A stretch of 64,000 bases of DNA from Sindora glabra (GCA_020226215.1 CM035226.1:87754895-87818894), one strand, 5' to 3'; positions 24,431 to 37,566 are shown, numbered from the stretch's first letter. Numbers and translations: made by a program. The notes: generated from the letters alone by a model not told the origin.

Positions 24431-26072
24431 TAATTTCTTTCTTTTCATTCATCTTTAGTACGGTTCACTAATTCTTTGGTAATCTTATCAAATTTCTTTA
24501 TTCACTTTTTTTTTCCATTAGTGCACTAGTTTCGTCAATCAATTAACAATTCTTTAATTTTTTTTGAAAATTTCTTGAATTTTTTGAAAAGTTTTGCTTA
24601 CTTTTAGGCTTCGTTGGCGGAAAAAAAAAAGTTTGTCTTTGTACCTCATCAATCCACCAGCAACAAGGATCAATTTGCAATTAATACCACCCTATGTATT
24701 AAGGTGAAAATTGAAAAAGTTATCACACACTTTAGGTGACCGATGACATTTATCTACCTACCTAAAGCGTTTTGTCTTTTTCCATAATTGTGAAACTTAT
24801 GGTTTTAAATGTGCCATGTGTCCGGGGTTTATGAACCTAAACACCAAGTAGGGAATGAAAGTCTCCACCTTGGCAGAATAAGCATTTTGGTTGCATTTGC
24901 AAGATCGTCAAGAACGAAAATTCCACGGTTTATTGAAAAAAAAAATTCCAACTTGGCAATGCTATAATTCCGTCCATATGCAAAATTTTGGGTTCCTATA
25001 GGCCGTTGAATTTTATAGAGACTTTAAGAGTGGGAATAGATTAGCTTTTGACGTAATATTAGTAGTTTGGATAAGAAAAATAATATAAGAAGTTTTATTT
25101 TTTAAAAAATAAAAAAATGAATAAATTATTTAATAAATTAAAAAAAGTAGAACTTTCAGCAAATTTTACCTCTCACTGAATATTAAAAATTGTTTACTCA
25201 CTTCTTTTTAAAAGAATTTTACTTTTTGTATTTTTCATGAATACAAAGATAAATTTATCTTCATTAAATTTAATTAATAATAATTAAATTTTATTAATTT
25301 ATATTATAATAATATAAAAAATATAATAATTATTTTATTAATACTTTTCAAAAAAATTAAAATTATTTCTTCAATTTCAATTAAATAATTTTGATTACCT
25401 CTCAAAAAATTTATATAGAAACATAGTTCATAGAAATTTAATTTCCTGAGTGAACCAACTGATTTCTTATTATAGAGATATAAGATATTGAGAATTAAAT
25501 ATGAGACATTCTTTGCGGATCAATTCTTGAAATTTTTATGCTTGCAGTCCTATTTGTTGTTTTAAGTGCAGACAATGAATGTACTGTATAATTCCTTCCT
25601 TTTCTTTGTTGTTTGGAGTGCGCGCATTGTGAGTTAAGCTTTCCAACTGTTTGTTTTTCTCCTAATTTGTGTTTTTTCTTTTTAAATTCTGTTGCTTAAT
25701 ATGTGTAATGTATTTTTTTTTTTGTGATATGAGCTTTGTAATTTATTTTGCCTGCTCTGTTTTTCGTAATTTGTAATCTTTCTATCTCATTCAAAGTATT
25801 TGGGTTTCAATTTTTTCTGTGAATTTTGATGATATCTTTCCAATGAGAATGTTAAACATGCATGCCCAGAAACTACCATAAATTTGTCAATTTGTGTGTT
25901 TACCTTTTTCATTCCTCCCGTAAACTTACTCGGTATACATGTGTTGCCCTTAACATTCCAATTTTATTAATGTTCAATTCTTTGCATTGTCGCATTCGCT
26001 TACATAACATCAGCGAAACAACGATTAAAGAGTTAAAATTTCTAACCGAACATGGTGACATAAACCAACATA

Positions 26073-27649
26073 TGTTTTTTTTTTGGTCCGAAACACCAAT
26101 CATATGTGGCCTTAATTCATTTTTATGTGACTTCTACGATCAAAGAATTTTTAGAATGGTATAACGTGGTCTAGGAATGTGTAAAACAAGGTATTGGCAT
26201 CCATCTTTTGAATGGCTAATTACAAAATCTAGTCAATGACATGTGGTAGTGGGGAGTGGGGACTACATGGATAAAACAAAACAGGAAAGGTATCTTTTCT
26301 CTATATTGTGCGTGTTGTTTAGTTTATAGTGACTATATTCCTCATTGAAGGTTTTAATTTATGAAAAAGACTAAACACACATTTTAGTCTGTGAAAGATG
26401 AAAATTGTATCAATTCAATCCTTATTTAAACTGTTCTCTTAATTTCATTTCTTACGCTTTTGTTGGATGAAAGTGGGTTAAAATCAGTCTCTTCCATGTC
26501 AACAATTGTATTGTCCATGTGAGCATTCCATTAAAGCACATTACCACAGATAGATTTAAGAATCAAATTAAATACAATTACAACTGTGGAGGATGAAATT
26601 GAGAAAATAATTCAAATAGGGACCAAATTGATATAATTCTTATCTCTTAGGGATTAAAATAGGTGTTTTGATGAATGAAACAAGTTGATTTGTATGTGTA
26701 AATCTAAAATTTTTAGAGGGAATGAGAACTTGCTCATGCAAGTGATCATGCTCCCTCATAAATTCATTTCTTCAATATTTCTTTGAAAAATTGTAGTGAT
26801 CCGCATTCTTGTAAGCACACTTGGTAATAATGTCAAAGTATTTTTAGTTTATTAAATATTAATGTTGAATCTCTCTTTCTCTCTCTCTCTCTTTCTTTGT
26901 ACATCTATATTCTAATTCAAATTTGCTATTTAAAATTGTCAATATATTTTTGTGTTTAAGCAATTGAAAATCCTTCGCTTGTTATTATATGCAGAAAATA
27001 TTTTTGAAAATTCATTATCTGTTATTATCAGTGATTTAGTATTGTAGAAGCACAAGTTATTCTCAATGGCCTACCTACACAGAAAAGTAGAGTCTTTTAA
27101 CGATGCAATGTACATAACACATTGCAGCAGTCAATGTTGAAAAATAATAACATCTTTTACTGAGTTCTTGACTCGCCGGCAACAATGGAATCCACACGAT
27201 TTCTCATTTGTTGTTTGCTTTCTATATAGATATACCACTTGGAAAAGAAAAGAATAAGCTCAAAACTTAATGGCAACTAAGGCTTCGATTGTTCTTGTCG
27301 AAAATTATATTTTTTTATGAAAAAATATTATATATATGTTAATGATAGAATAATATATTATATATTTATGATTAAAAATAATATTTAAAATTATAAACAT
27401 AAAAGTAAACAAATTTCTTTTTAAAAAATAAAAATTATTTTTTAAATTAATTATATTTAATTTTAAATAAATAAAATATTTTTTCATTTTAATATTTTAT
27501 AATTATTTTTTCAGAATATATTTTTTATCAAAATAATGAATATTAAGACTCGTTGTCATGGCAAAAAATTCCACGAAAAAAAGGTGTGTGGGTCATTCAT
27601 TTGAAATGCCATTGATACAGGCTGAAAAATTGATTGTTGGATTAAAATC
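26073..27649. other. intergenic, no gene seen
   Basis: AT-rich non-coding sequence. It holds a CT-rich microsatellite at 26871-26897. A low-GC stretch at about 27276-27540 may be a decayed MITE, with weak inverted ends TTTTTTTATGAAAAAATAT and ATATTCTGAAAAAATAAT. The 60-codon minus ORF at 27305-27487 is a by-product of A/T-rich sequence. Confidence 0.5.
26871..26897. repeat. (CT)n microsatellite
   Basis: About 27 bases of CT repeats with two interruptions (CTTT). Confidence 0.9.
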
Positions 27650-28421
27650 AGGTGCAAATGAGTTAAATTAATTGAGAGCTATTGAGATTAACTCATAAAA
27701 AGTTTGATTCAAATTTGATTTTAAATAAATTAAATTTAAATAAGTCAAGTTTGATTAATACATAAGTCAAATTTACATTTTATATTGTTCATGAATAAAA
27801 ATAAGTATAATAATAAAAGTATATTTTTATTTTTAATTTTATATAAAAAAATAATACATAAGAATTAATTCCATTATTAATTGTGGAGGTGCATAAAGAA
27901 GTACAATAGCATGATTAAAGTAATTAACTTTATAATATATATCACTTTTTGTTAATTGTAATTATTAGCATTATATAACAATTATACCTATACTTTTTAT
28001 ATATTTAGTAATTTGAAAAAATTTTACATTGATAAGTTAAATGAGATAGAAGAAATTTTATGTCTGATTTATTAATTGTGAAAGATAAAATTTTTATATG
28101 CTCAAATTTAGACAAAAAGACAAACCATTCAAATAAGATTGTGAAAATTTCTTTAAATTCATTTTTGTTAACAAAATGAACTTGAATTCAAATATTTCAA
28201 ATCATATGAGAATTAAGACCTGATAACATATTATTTGAATAAATTCGCGTAAATTTATTTGAACTCATAATTAAGTCAAGCTTGAGTTCAAGTAGCTTGA
28301 GTTCAAGTTTGAATTACTTGAACTAAATGATGTTCGATTTCAATTCGAACTCATTTATTTTTTTAGGAGTTCAACTTTGAACATACATATGTTCAACTTG
28401 AATCAATTCATTTCAACCCTA
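27650..28421. mobile_element. MITE with AGGTGCAAATGA-type ends
   Basis: The left end is AGGTGCAAATGAGTTAAATT and the right end, reversed, is AGGGTTGAAATGAATTGATT. Subterminal CTTGAGTTCAAG/CAAGTTTGA motifs are repeated near the right end (28275-28320). About 770 bp, no coding capacity. A related remnant is seen near 50360-50450. Confidence 0.55.
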
Positions 28422-28853
28422 GATTAGAGTTATAAAAATAAATTCTTATACAATTTTACATATGATTCTAATTTTCAATTTAAATGAATTTTAACTTTTC
28501 TATGATTTGGGTTCTAACAGAAGTTAAATATTTTTAAATTGAATTTTCATAATATAAAAATTAAGAATAATGGATTAACCAATTTTATCACCATGGCTCT
28601 TGATATGTATAATTTGTTCATTAATGGATTAAGAATAATGGATTAACCCTAGATTAGAGTTATAAAAATAAATTTTTATATAGTTTTACATATGATTCTA
28701 ATTTTCAATTTAAATGAATTTTAACTTTTCTATGATTTGAGTTCTGATAGAAGTTAAATACTTTTAAATTGAATTTTCATAATATAAAAATTAAGAATAA
28801 TGGATTAACCAATTTTATCACAATGGCTCTTGATATGTACAATTTGTTCGTTA
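28415..28853 (+). repeat. 230-bp direct tandem duplication
   Basis: Copy 1 is 28415-28644 and copy 2 is 28645-28853. AACCCTAGATTAGAG begins each, and almost all of copy 2 matches copy 1 with about a dozen differences. The high identity makes it one of the youngest events in the window, unless it is an assembly artefact. Confidence 0.95.
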
Positions 28854-29548
28854 GTAATAAAGAAGAGACTTAGCCATAAATATTTATTAATAGAATTTTA
28901 ATATTTCTTTTTATAGGAGGTTTATTAGGTCTTATGCCTATGGAACTATCAAACTATATTAACTTATATGAACGTATTAAGTGCATACCTTATTATATCA
29001 TAATTTTAAATTGGGTTTCAAGTTTGTCTAATAATAAAACTAAATTTTAATAAATCTTAATAATACCTAATAAGACTAAATTTTAATTAATATGTTTTAT
29101 TAAATCAAAATTTTCAAACAAACCTTCCACACTGTGGATATTTATTTGGAGCATAGATATCCGACTAAATATTTTTACTAAGTTGTGCCAAGTGTATCAA
29201 AAAATTGATTTCATAGCTTATTGAACTTTGTTTACCTATTCATAATATCACCCATTGAAATTAATTATTTTAACAACCTGCTATTTTATTCTTTTTAATT
29301 TTATTATCCAAATCAATCTAATTATATTTTTACATTGCTTAAATTTATTTACTTACTTATTGAACCAATTTTAATTATTAGGAAAATTCGATTTAGCTGA
29401 TTCTGCCAAAAACAAAAACCATTTACCTCTAAGATGAAGCTTAACCTTATCTGATAAATTGATTTTCTTACCTTTTCAATCAAATCCTAGTGAATGAATA
29501 AGATTTTTTTTCTAGATTGAAGGTAGGAAATCTAGTCTATAGACTTGG
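28854..29548. other. intergenic, no gene seen
   Basis: AT-rich DNA without a credible ORF, RNA gene or repeat that I can define. Confidence 0.4.
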
Positions 29549-30171
29549 GCTCCGTTTCGTGCAATTAGCTGATAACTGATAAGTTATTTGGTAACTGATA
29601 ACTGATAACTTATAACTGATAACTGATAAGTTAACTAAAATATTTTGTAAAATTAACTGTTGAACTAATTGAAATTGCAAAATGATATAAAAGGACATAT
29701 TAATAGAAATATATATATAATTAAAATAATTTCTATTTATTTAAAAATAAAATTATATTAATGTAATTAAAAAGTTTAAAATAAAAGTATAGTTTCTAAT
29801 ATTTTATAAATTTATATATTTATTTATATAAGTTCTATTTTATTATTTATTATAAAATTATAATTACTTAAAATATGATTAATTATATTTTATAAAAATT
29901 ATTTAAATTTATATTATAAAAAGTATGAATATTAAATTAACAAAAAGAATAAGGATAATTTTGAAAAGAATTTAAAAAAGGGATAACTTATAAGTTATAA
30001 GTTACTCTATATAACTTATTAAATCAAAACTTATAAACTACTTGGAGTAGCTTATAATCTAGCGCGAGAAATACCTCTAAAAGTTAGCTTATAACTTATT
30101 GACTAGATCAATAAGTTATATGACTAGATCAATAAGTTATAAGTTATCTTATTTGTTGTGTGAAACAAATC
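29549..30171. mobile_element. MITE with iterated GATAACTTATA subterminal motifs
   Basis: Ends are GCTCCGTTTCGTGCAA on the left and, reversed from the right, GATTTGTTTCACACAACAA. A CTTGG repeat flanks it (29544-29548 and 30172-30176), a possible 5-bp target duplication. Both ends carry strings of ACTGATAA/ATAACTTATA-type motifs (left 29571-29635, right 29985-30150), resembling clustered transposase-binding sites. About 623 bp, AT-rich centre, no ORF. A diverged relative lies at 31046-31742. Confidence 0.65.
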
Positions 30172-31045
30172 CTTGGTGATTAGTGGAGGAAGCCATTGCG
30201 TCAGTTCATATAATTTTTTCACTTGATATTTAATCAATAATAATAATAATTTATCTAAAGAATAAAGTGGAATATATGTTTATCTATAATAAGATGCCCA
30301 AACCTATATTATAAAATATTATATCTTATTGTATTACATATATTATGGCCACAAAATATTATCTATGTTGGTGCTTAACCATATCATTATTTTCAAAAAT
30401 TTTGCTTATCTAATTTGAAAATTTGGATAAATAAAACGAAAATCCTCCTATCATTTCTCTATATCTATGTTTTTTCGTGTTATTACCAAAAATGGTATTA
30501 GATTGCTTTATTTCTTCAGGATGGTTTACACTTTTTTTTTTGGCAAGTTAATTAAGCATATTTATTTCTTTAAGTGCTTTGCTAGAGGTTACTATGAAAA
30601 TGGGCCAAAAATTAAAAATACAATTAAATATTTAGCAAGAAGGTAGCTTAGTTACTATAGCTTTGGAGTCTTTACCTTTTTTTTAAAAAAAACCAATTAA
30701 TTAAACTAATTTTTAATTACATAAATAAGGAATTATTATTGACATTTAATCAAAACAATTAAAGAGGATTGATTAATTTGGAATAGAATTAAATAATTAG
30801 ATTAAAAATGATATATAATAAATAATTAATTAATGTGACATGATTTTAATAACTCATATGAGTGAGGCTTCTTTTGAATTCAAATAAAAATTGTAGTAAA
30901 TCCAATGTTAATCCCTTAAAAAATTGAAACCTATATATCAAGTTATTAATAAGATAAATCAATCATTTATTTAATAAATGATTAATTTAATAATTTACTT
31001 TTATTTAAATATATGAGGTTTGAATATCCTAAAAAATTAATTATG
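30172..31045. other. intergenic, no gene seen
   Basis: AT-rich, no supported ORF. It separates two members of the same MITE family. Confidence 0.4.
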
Positions 31046-31742
31046 TATTGAAGTCTTGCGTAAGTAATTAATAAATTAGCTGATATCTAATAATTAATAC
31101 TTATAACTAATAGACGATAGTTAATAAATTAGCTAATTATACAAGAGATATTTTGCAAGATTAATTATCAAACTAGTTGAAATTATAAAATAATATAAAA
31201 ATATATTAATAAAAATAGATATATAATTAAAATAATTTATATTTATTTAAATACTAAATTATATTAACACAATTAATATATTTAAAAATAAAAATATAAT
31301 ATCCAATATTTAACTAATTATATTATATGAATTTACATATTTATTTACATAATTTTTATTTTATTATTAATAATATAATTATAATTACTTAATTACATTT
31401 TTAATATTACATATTTATATACATATTTTTATATATTTATAGTTTAAAATTAGGATATAATTATATTAAAATTAAATTAATTACATTTTATAAAAAATAA
31501 TATTTAAATTTATATTATGAAGGGCATAGTTATAAATTAATAAAAAAATAAATATAAATTAAAAAATTTTGAAGAGATAATATATTATAAATTATAAGTT
31601 ATTCAAAATAACTTATCAAATTAGAGTTCATTTTTTTAATAAATTAATGCATAAAATATCCTTAGAGGTTAGTTCATAACTTATTGACTAAGTTAATAAA
31701 TTATGAATTAATTTATTTATTGTGCAATGCAAAACCATAGCC
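31046..31742. mobile_element. second, diverged member of the 29.5-kb MITE family
   Basis: Collinear with 29549-30171: shared segments include the TATTTTGCAAGATTAATTATCAAAC block and ATATAATTAAAATAATTTATATTTATTT, and the right end is TTATTTATTGTGCAATGC like TTATTTGTTGTGTGAAAC in the other copy. More substitutions and fewer intact ATAACTTAT motifs suggest an older insertion. Edges are approximate. Confidence 0.6.
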
Positions 31743-32099
31743 TTAATAATAGTTCACATAATGAAAAAAAAATCTAACTTGTAGTTCTAAAAATGTTACA
31801 TTATCAAATTTGGTTTATTAAATAAAATTGTTAATAATGCAATAATATTATGTATGGATTAATTTGTGTATTCTTAAAAAACCCAATAAATTTTCAAAAA
31901 TATCTTTGTTAGTAATTACGTAGAGATGAGATAATGTTTAATAATTTGGAAAAGTTAAATTTTAAATATATATATCTAATTATATTAAGCAAAAATAATG
32001 CATTTTTTAAAATAATAGTAAATTCTAAAAAAACCTATCCGTTTAACTATGTGGATTGCAATTTGCATAGTTTCACTTTCTCCAATTCTTCATTGGTAA

Positions 32100-32640
32100 G
32101 GGTGGAAATAGGTTAAACCTAAATTTTATCTTAAATAAATTACACCTACTTTATAAATTATTAATTTGAACTTAATTTGTTAGCATATAAAGAGCCACAA
32201 TTTGGGTTGGACTTAATTGACTTAAAAATTTTGATATAACCTGTTAACCTATTTAAAAGTATACTTACATAAATAAACTTTCAGAATGAAATAATAAGCA
32301 AAGGCGTTTAAAATAAAAAAATAAATCAATAATAAAACTAGATATATATTTATAAATGTATGTACTAAAATTATACTAATAGTATGTATATATATGTATG
32401 CATGTTTTATAAATGCATATATTATATATGATATGATATTATATTATATAAATATATTAGTTATTAAATAGATCGACTTGATAGGCTCACGATATAAACA
32501 TATAAAAAATAAGTTTCATCTATTTATCTAAATAGGATTATTTTTCAATCTTAACCAACTTATTTAGATAAAAAAAAAAAAGTTAGACTATGCAGAAAGA
32601 AGTCATAAGTCCCAAATAAGGAGCTTAGCCTATTTCCACC
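32100..32640. mobile_element. MITE with GGGTGGAAATAGG ends
   Basis: The terminal inverted repeat GGTGGAAATAGG at 32101-32112 pairs with CCTATTTCCACC at 32629-32640. About 541 bp, AT-rich, no ORF. The 60-codon ORF ending at 32116 overlaps the left end by chance. No clean target duplication was found. Confidence 0.75.
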
Positions 32641-32999
32641 ATTAATTGTTAATTCATTAACTCTCAATTAAATTAGAGGTAAAATTAACTCATGAATTTT
32701 TTGGTTTGTTAGATCTGATAAACTTGAAAGAAGCCTATGAGTCATCTAAAATTAGATTTGAAATAAGCTGAAAATTTAACATTTCTCCGAGAACTATAAA
32801 AATAAAATAAAATTCAATTCATTTAACTTGGTCATGACCAATGTGTAACTCGTTTCTTAGTTTTCATTAATTCATCTAATCCTAATTTGTTATCATTACA
32901 TAGTTACTAGCAAAAATTAATTAATTTAATTAGCTAATTTTATATACATTTTGAAAATATTTACAACTATATTTATATAGCTTAAGCCCAAACTATCTA

Positions 33000-35000
33000 G
33001 AAGGCCTAGCACTTTTTCTAACAACACTCTATTAAAAACTATGGCTACATTGATAAGGAATCAAGGAGATCTCTACTTCTGAACTAATGGTGGTGGTTAA
33101 AGAGTTTCAATAGGTATATCTGCAAAATATTTAGAAGCTAAAATAATAAGACGTTTCTCAACAAGTAAATAATCTACTTAATTAGCAATTATTCAAGTAT
33201 ACATATCTCAGTACAATATTACCATGTTCAACACATTTGATACTCATAACAAATGTATAACATCATAAATCAATAAAATAAAATAATTAAACCACTTTGT
33301 GATTTCTGAGTCATCCTTAACCCTTTATAAATTCATCCTAATTCCTTTAGTGCCAACCTTATCCATTCACAAAAATATATTAGAATCCAAGTTATGTTGT
33401 ATTTTCATCATCACAACTCCCCAAATCATAATTTCATTTCATATCATATTCCATAAGGATTTCAATGTCCAACATGCACATATATCCACAATCATTCATC
33501 CACTAAGTCTCTTAAAAGTAAAGCAATAATATCTTAATATCTATATGCATATTAAATTAGAATACAAAGTGAGTATTTGAATACAGGCTTCAATGGTATA
33601 AATTGAAGCTCATATTCAAATAATGTATTTGAATATGCTCAACCTAAGTTTGCTTAACTTGTGATACTCAAATATACTAGTCATTATGGCCCTCAGGAAT
33701 TAATTCATTTGGCTATACTTAAATACTATACTTAAGTATTTGCAAATAGAAACCAAGTCTTGCAAAGATAATCAATATGACCAATTAGGTGTGAATCCCA
33801 AGCTCATATTTGACTATCATATTCGAATATAAATTTGTAATTTTAGATTTCTAGAATTTCTTTGCACCAAATGCAAAATTTCAACTCAAAAGTACTCAAG
33901 CAATATCCTAACCCCCAATATGTTACTAAACTACAGTTCTCAACAAATTCTAGCTTTGTTTTTGCTGAAATTGGTACATATTTTCCACAATATCAACTGC
34001 TCCATAATTATTTTTATTTTTCAAAAGCATGTTGATTAGGCATGTTGATTAGTAGTACATGAGAAACAATCTCAAAACAATTAATCATTAGTTTCACATT
34101 TATTACGTAATACATAATCAATTAAAGGTTTTTCAAAATTAATTGTATTCTAAATTAATTCTTTCAATAAAGTCTAAGCACTTCATAATTAAAGATTAGT
34201 AGATAATTTTCACAATTTTAATTGCTTGTTTAAAATTGTCATTCATCATAACATAAGAAACAATTTTCGTATATGAGGTATAAAATTAAATTATTTGTTT
34301 ATAACTAAGATGATTAAGTCTTTAAGAATCAGAAGATTCTTTTGTTCTTTTTGCTCCTTTTTATTTAAATATAAAATACATTAAAGGATTAAGGAATTTC
34401 TAATCCTAAGTTAATATTGAAAATTGGTGTTCCCATGATACTTTTAAGGAATATTGATCAATCTTTAGTTTTATACAATGGTACAAGACTTACAATCCTA
34501 AGGTGATAATGTATTAAAAGTCAAGATGATTTCTAGAAGTGCAATTGGTGATGTTGTTAATTCCATCATATACAAGTCTATCCATAATATTTCAAATGTG
34601 TTAATTTCCATTGTTAGTATGCTTTTCCATGACAATAAACAAGAATTAAGGATAATCACTTTTTCATGTTGGTCTTATCTTCCATGACCGGTCTTTAGAC
34701 ATGATCAACTATATGTTGCATCATCAATAATCAAAGACAAAAAAAGGGCTCAAAATATTGATATGTGATGGTAATGATCAACTAACAAATATAATGACAA
34801 ATGTGCAGTACAATAAGATATTTAGAAATTTGTTATAGTATGTGTTAGTCATAAAATAATTTCATCGTTACCAACTCAGATAAGTATTACATATTTTCAT
34901 GTACTACAAGACACATAAAATTAACTTAGATAAGTATTACGTCTCTGATTTTAATAAATATTCCCTAGAAGTTTTGAATTTCCAACGAATAAGCAAGCAG
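33000..35000 (-). repeat. diverged gypsy LTR-like region
   Basis: Shares a recognisable block with the LTR at 13.6-16.3 kb (GTGA...GTC..CCTT...ATAAA...CTTATCCATT at 33300 and about 14410-14480) and with 51.7 kb. It also carries TACTTAAGTATT/TACTCAAATA motifs near 33600-33740, seen at 52.2 kb and inside copies A and B. No coding domain, edges not defined. The 76-codon plus ORF at 33299-33529 lies inside and has no support. Confidence 0.35.
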
Positions 35001-36687
35001 ACATAAGGAAAGCCTCTGGTTCAAAGTGAAATTAATTGAAAGGAGAGAGCCAAAGTGAAAGAGACTTGGCAGAAGACGCTTTTAAAGCTCAAGTTGCTAT
35101 CCATTTCCTTGTTTGCATGATCAGTGACATTGGGTAGAATTCTTGATTTTTTTTTTTTTTTAATATTTGACAAACCTCTCATCGCATGAATCAACAGCCA
35201 AACAAAGCTTTAAAGAAATTCAAATCTAATCATGTTAGCTAAGAAAAATTATATCTGATTAAATTTATTTGTAAGTAACATCTTACTTATAAGAAAAAAA
35301 TTGTCTATGCATAGTACAGGGCAATTAGCTGATGTTGAAGAATAAGAACATCTTTTCTTGAGTTCTAGTTTATAATTTTGATCAATGTACTCATTAATTG
35401 GTAGAAGCATCGATGTTACTGTTTCCTGAAAAGTGATAACTATTTCTATGTCCTATAGAAGTAATACAGCATGATGAATTATACAGGAAAGTCCTTCATC
35501 TTATTTTGATTATTCCATAGGAAACTTCTCAGAAATTGTTCAAGATTCCCAAGGAAACTATCACGTCACTTTGTAAACACAATTTCAAAAGATGTATAAT
35601 ACATGAGCAAACATTAGCAGCAATGAATTGTATGGAAACTCTTCAAGCTATCATAATCCCAAACTAGTTGAATCAGAAATCTTTGGATTAAAAAAAAACA
35701 AATCCTTCCCTCATTATGTCTACGAGGAAAATAGGTCTTCAGCATTCTTGAAAAAAAGATCTTGTTGATTCTGCTTCCAGATAATGTGATCATCTCAGAT
35801 GCCGACTTCCAGTTGAGCTGCCATCCTTTACTGTCTCGAATGCCAATCATAAATCTTCTAACAAAATGAAATGCCTTAGTTTATCAGACTAATGATAGAA
35901 AATTGAGTCAAGAGCCACAATTTAAGTCTAATAAAATGACAGAAAGACAGAAAGAAGGAATGTAGGAATTAATGTGGTGTACTTTGGAGTTATATTACTC
36001 ATTGGAGTGATCGTCGATGTTGGGATCTTTAAGCTGATACAATTGTTGGATGTGAATACATCCTCCTCAGATAACACGGAAACAAAAGAAGAAAATTAAA
36101 TGTAGCAACATGACGTTGGAGTAAATTACCAACAGTTTACAGGTTTAACTTAACCAGTTATAGTCTGGATTATTTAAACATGAACAACAGTATGAAAATT
36201 CAAATTTTTTTAAAATTACAAATAAAAAATGCTTAAATTAAACGTGGTTTAAAATTGAATTAAATTCTCAAGGCATATGAAATTAGCCAAGATCTAAAAT
36301 GAATACATCTATAAATCCTACGTTCGAAGGAGTCCCTAATTGATTTATTAGTCATTTTAAAGTCCAATGTCAAGTTTCAACCTTGCTAACTATGTAGATT
36401 TTAAGCCCTTTTAAAATGAAATGTTTAGAGGACTAACATATAACATCGGAGGTGCAATTTGAAGAGAAGGCAGCGTGAGTGTTGGATGAAGATTTTGTAC
36501 ACAAAATTTTCAATCTATCTCAGATAAGCAATATCTATTATCAATTTTCTTTTTTTTCATTTTGCTTATTATAGAGAATTAGAGATATACCACATCAAAC
36601 ATTGAAGTCGAAAATCTAAAGGAACAGAATTACCTTGTGAATTCATAAGAATTTGAAGCCAATTTTTCATCCATTTGGCTTTGACCA
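35001..36687. other. region downstream of NLR, possible decayed NLR 3' sequence
   Basis: No intact gene. A minus-strand 78-codon ORF at 35850-35614 matches no motif I know. Its upstream part (about 35780) and the sequence near 36820 share TCTGCNTCCAGATNATG. Segments near 36050 and 37110 share TTGTTGNATGTGAAT. This hints that the NLR 3' region has been partly duplicated. Confidence 0.35.
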
Positions 36688-36799
36688 GAACGTAATATTT
36701 GGGATATGATCCATTTTTTTGCCAATCCTCTCCCTTTTGCCTTCTGAATCTTTCCTCTAATTGTGGACATGAGAAACAATTTTGCAATGATGGAAGATT
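36688..36799 (-). pseudogene. NLR C-terminal fragment
   Basis: The minus strand encodes NLPSLQNCFSCPQLEERFRR followed by QKGEDWQKNGSYPKYYVL. This parallels the last LRR and tail of the NLR at 37.6 kb (RIHDCPQLKERCKREKGDDW then PKIAHIPRVDVL): same CPQL.ER..R.KG.DW spacing and a similar end. After this the frame continues about 40 codons without similarity. It lies about 0.8 kb beyond the stop codon of the main NLR, same strand. It could be a relic of a neighbouring paralogue or an unused alternative 3' exon; the first is more likely because an in-frame stop precedes it closely. Confidence 0.7.
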
Positions 36800-36802
36800 T
36801 TG

Positions 36803-37566
36803 TCAGTCTTTTTCTGCCTCCAGATGATGCAATAATTTTGAGTAGTAAATTCTGATAGAGTTGCTTCTATTTTTCAGTCTCAGATACCAGGGCTGCTTGC
36901 TTATGAATCCTAAGAAAAGAAATAAAAAATACAGTAAGATAATGCGAACAAGGGAACAGACAAGAAAAATAAATCACGGGAGTGAAAAATTATTAAACTT
37001 ATACGCATGCCAACTATCATAACATACAAAGAAACACTTTGCAAAGAATATGATGTTATATATTACCTAAAAATTCATCCAAAGTAGTGTCAGTGCAGGG
37101 ATCCGCTCTAAGTTGTTATTCTTGTTGAATGTGAATGAGAGGATTTGAGATGCTTAACAAAATCAAATGAACAATTGGAAATTAGATATTCAAATAAATT
37201 CCTCAATATACTTCAAATATATCATGTCCTATGTACCAAATAATCAATTGAACATACACCAAAAAAAAAAAAAAAACCTAACATGATCAACCGACCGCTT
37301 GGATTAAAAATGATTTGGAAATTATGCAAAATATATATTGGAAATTTCTACCTTGAAATTAAATGCAGAGTATACAAAATTATAGTAAAATTGGAAAGAA
37401 CTGTCTGGCTTGAAAGATTGTTAATAAAATAGAATGTCCTTAATTCTTCTAGCAAACATATGGCTTTTAAGTGTTGTAGAGATGCGTGATATTTGATTTA
37501 AATGAAAATGGAAAAGCGTGGAATTACCGAATTGGAGACAATTTACATTGGTGGGGAAGGAGTCCT
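36803..37566. other. NLR 3' flank
   Basis: Non-coding AT-rich sequence, probably including the 3' UTR and polyadenylation region of the minus-strand NLR. It contains a poly(A/T) run at about 37260-37276. No other feature seen. Confidence 0.4.

Larger units (their letters stand above)
16915..26072 (+). repeat. segmental duplication, copy B
   Basis: Direct-orientation partner of 4490-12409, about 12-14 kb downstream. Once its private insertions are removed (gypsy-type solo LTR 17379-19887 and Mutator-like element 23427-24430) it is collinear with copy A minus its CACTA and MITE insertions. A 67-bp tandem duplication at 22047-22177 is also private to B. The 25.55-26.07 kb part is T-rich and intron-like. 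No functional gene is visible in the shared sequence. Confidence 0.85.

Noticed and set aside
24255..24452. 65-codon minus ORF
   Set aside because: Starts outside the Mutator-like element and crosses its inverted repeat; antisense to the longer plus ORF.
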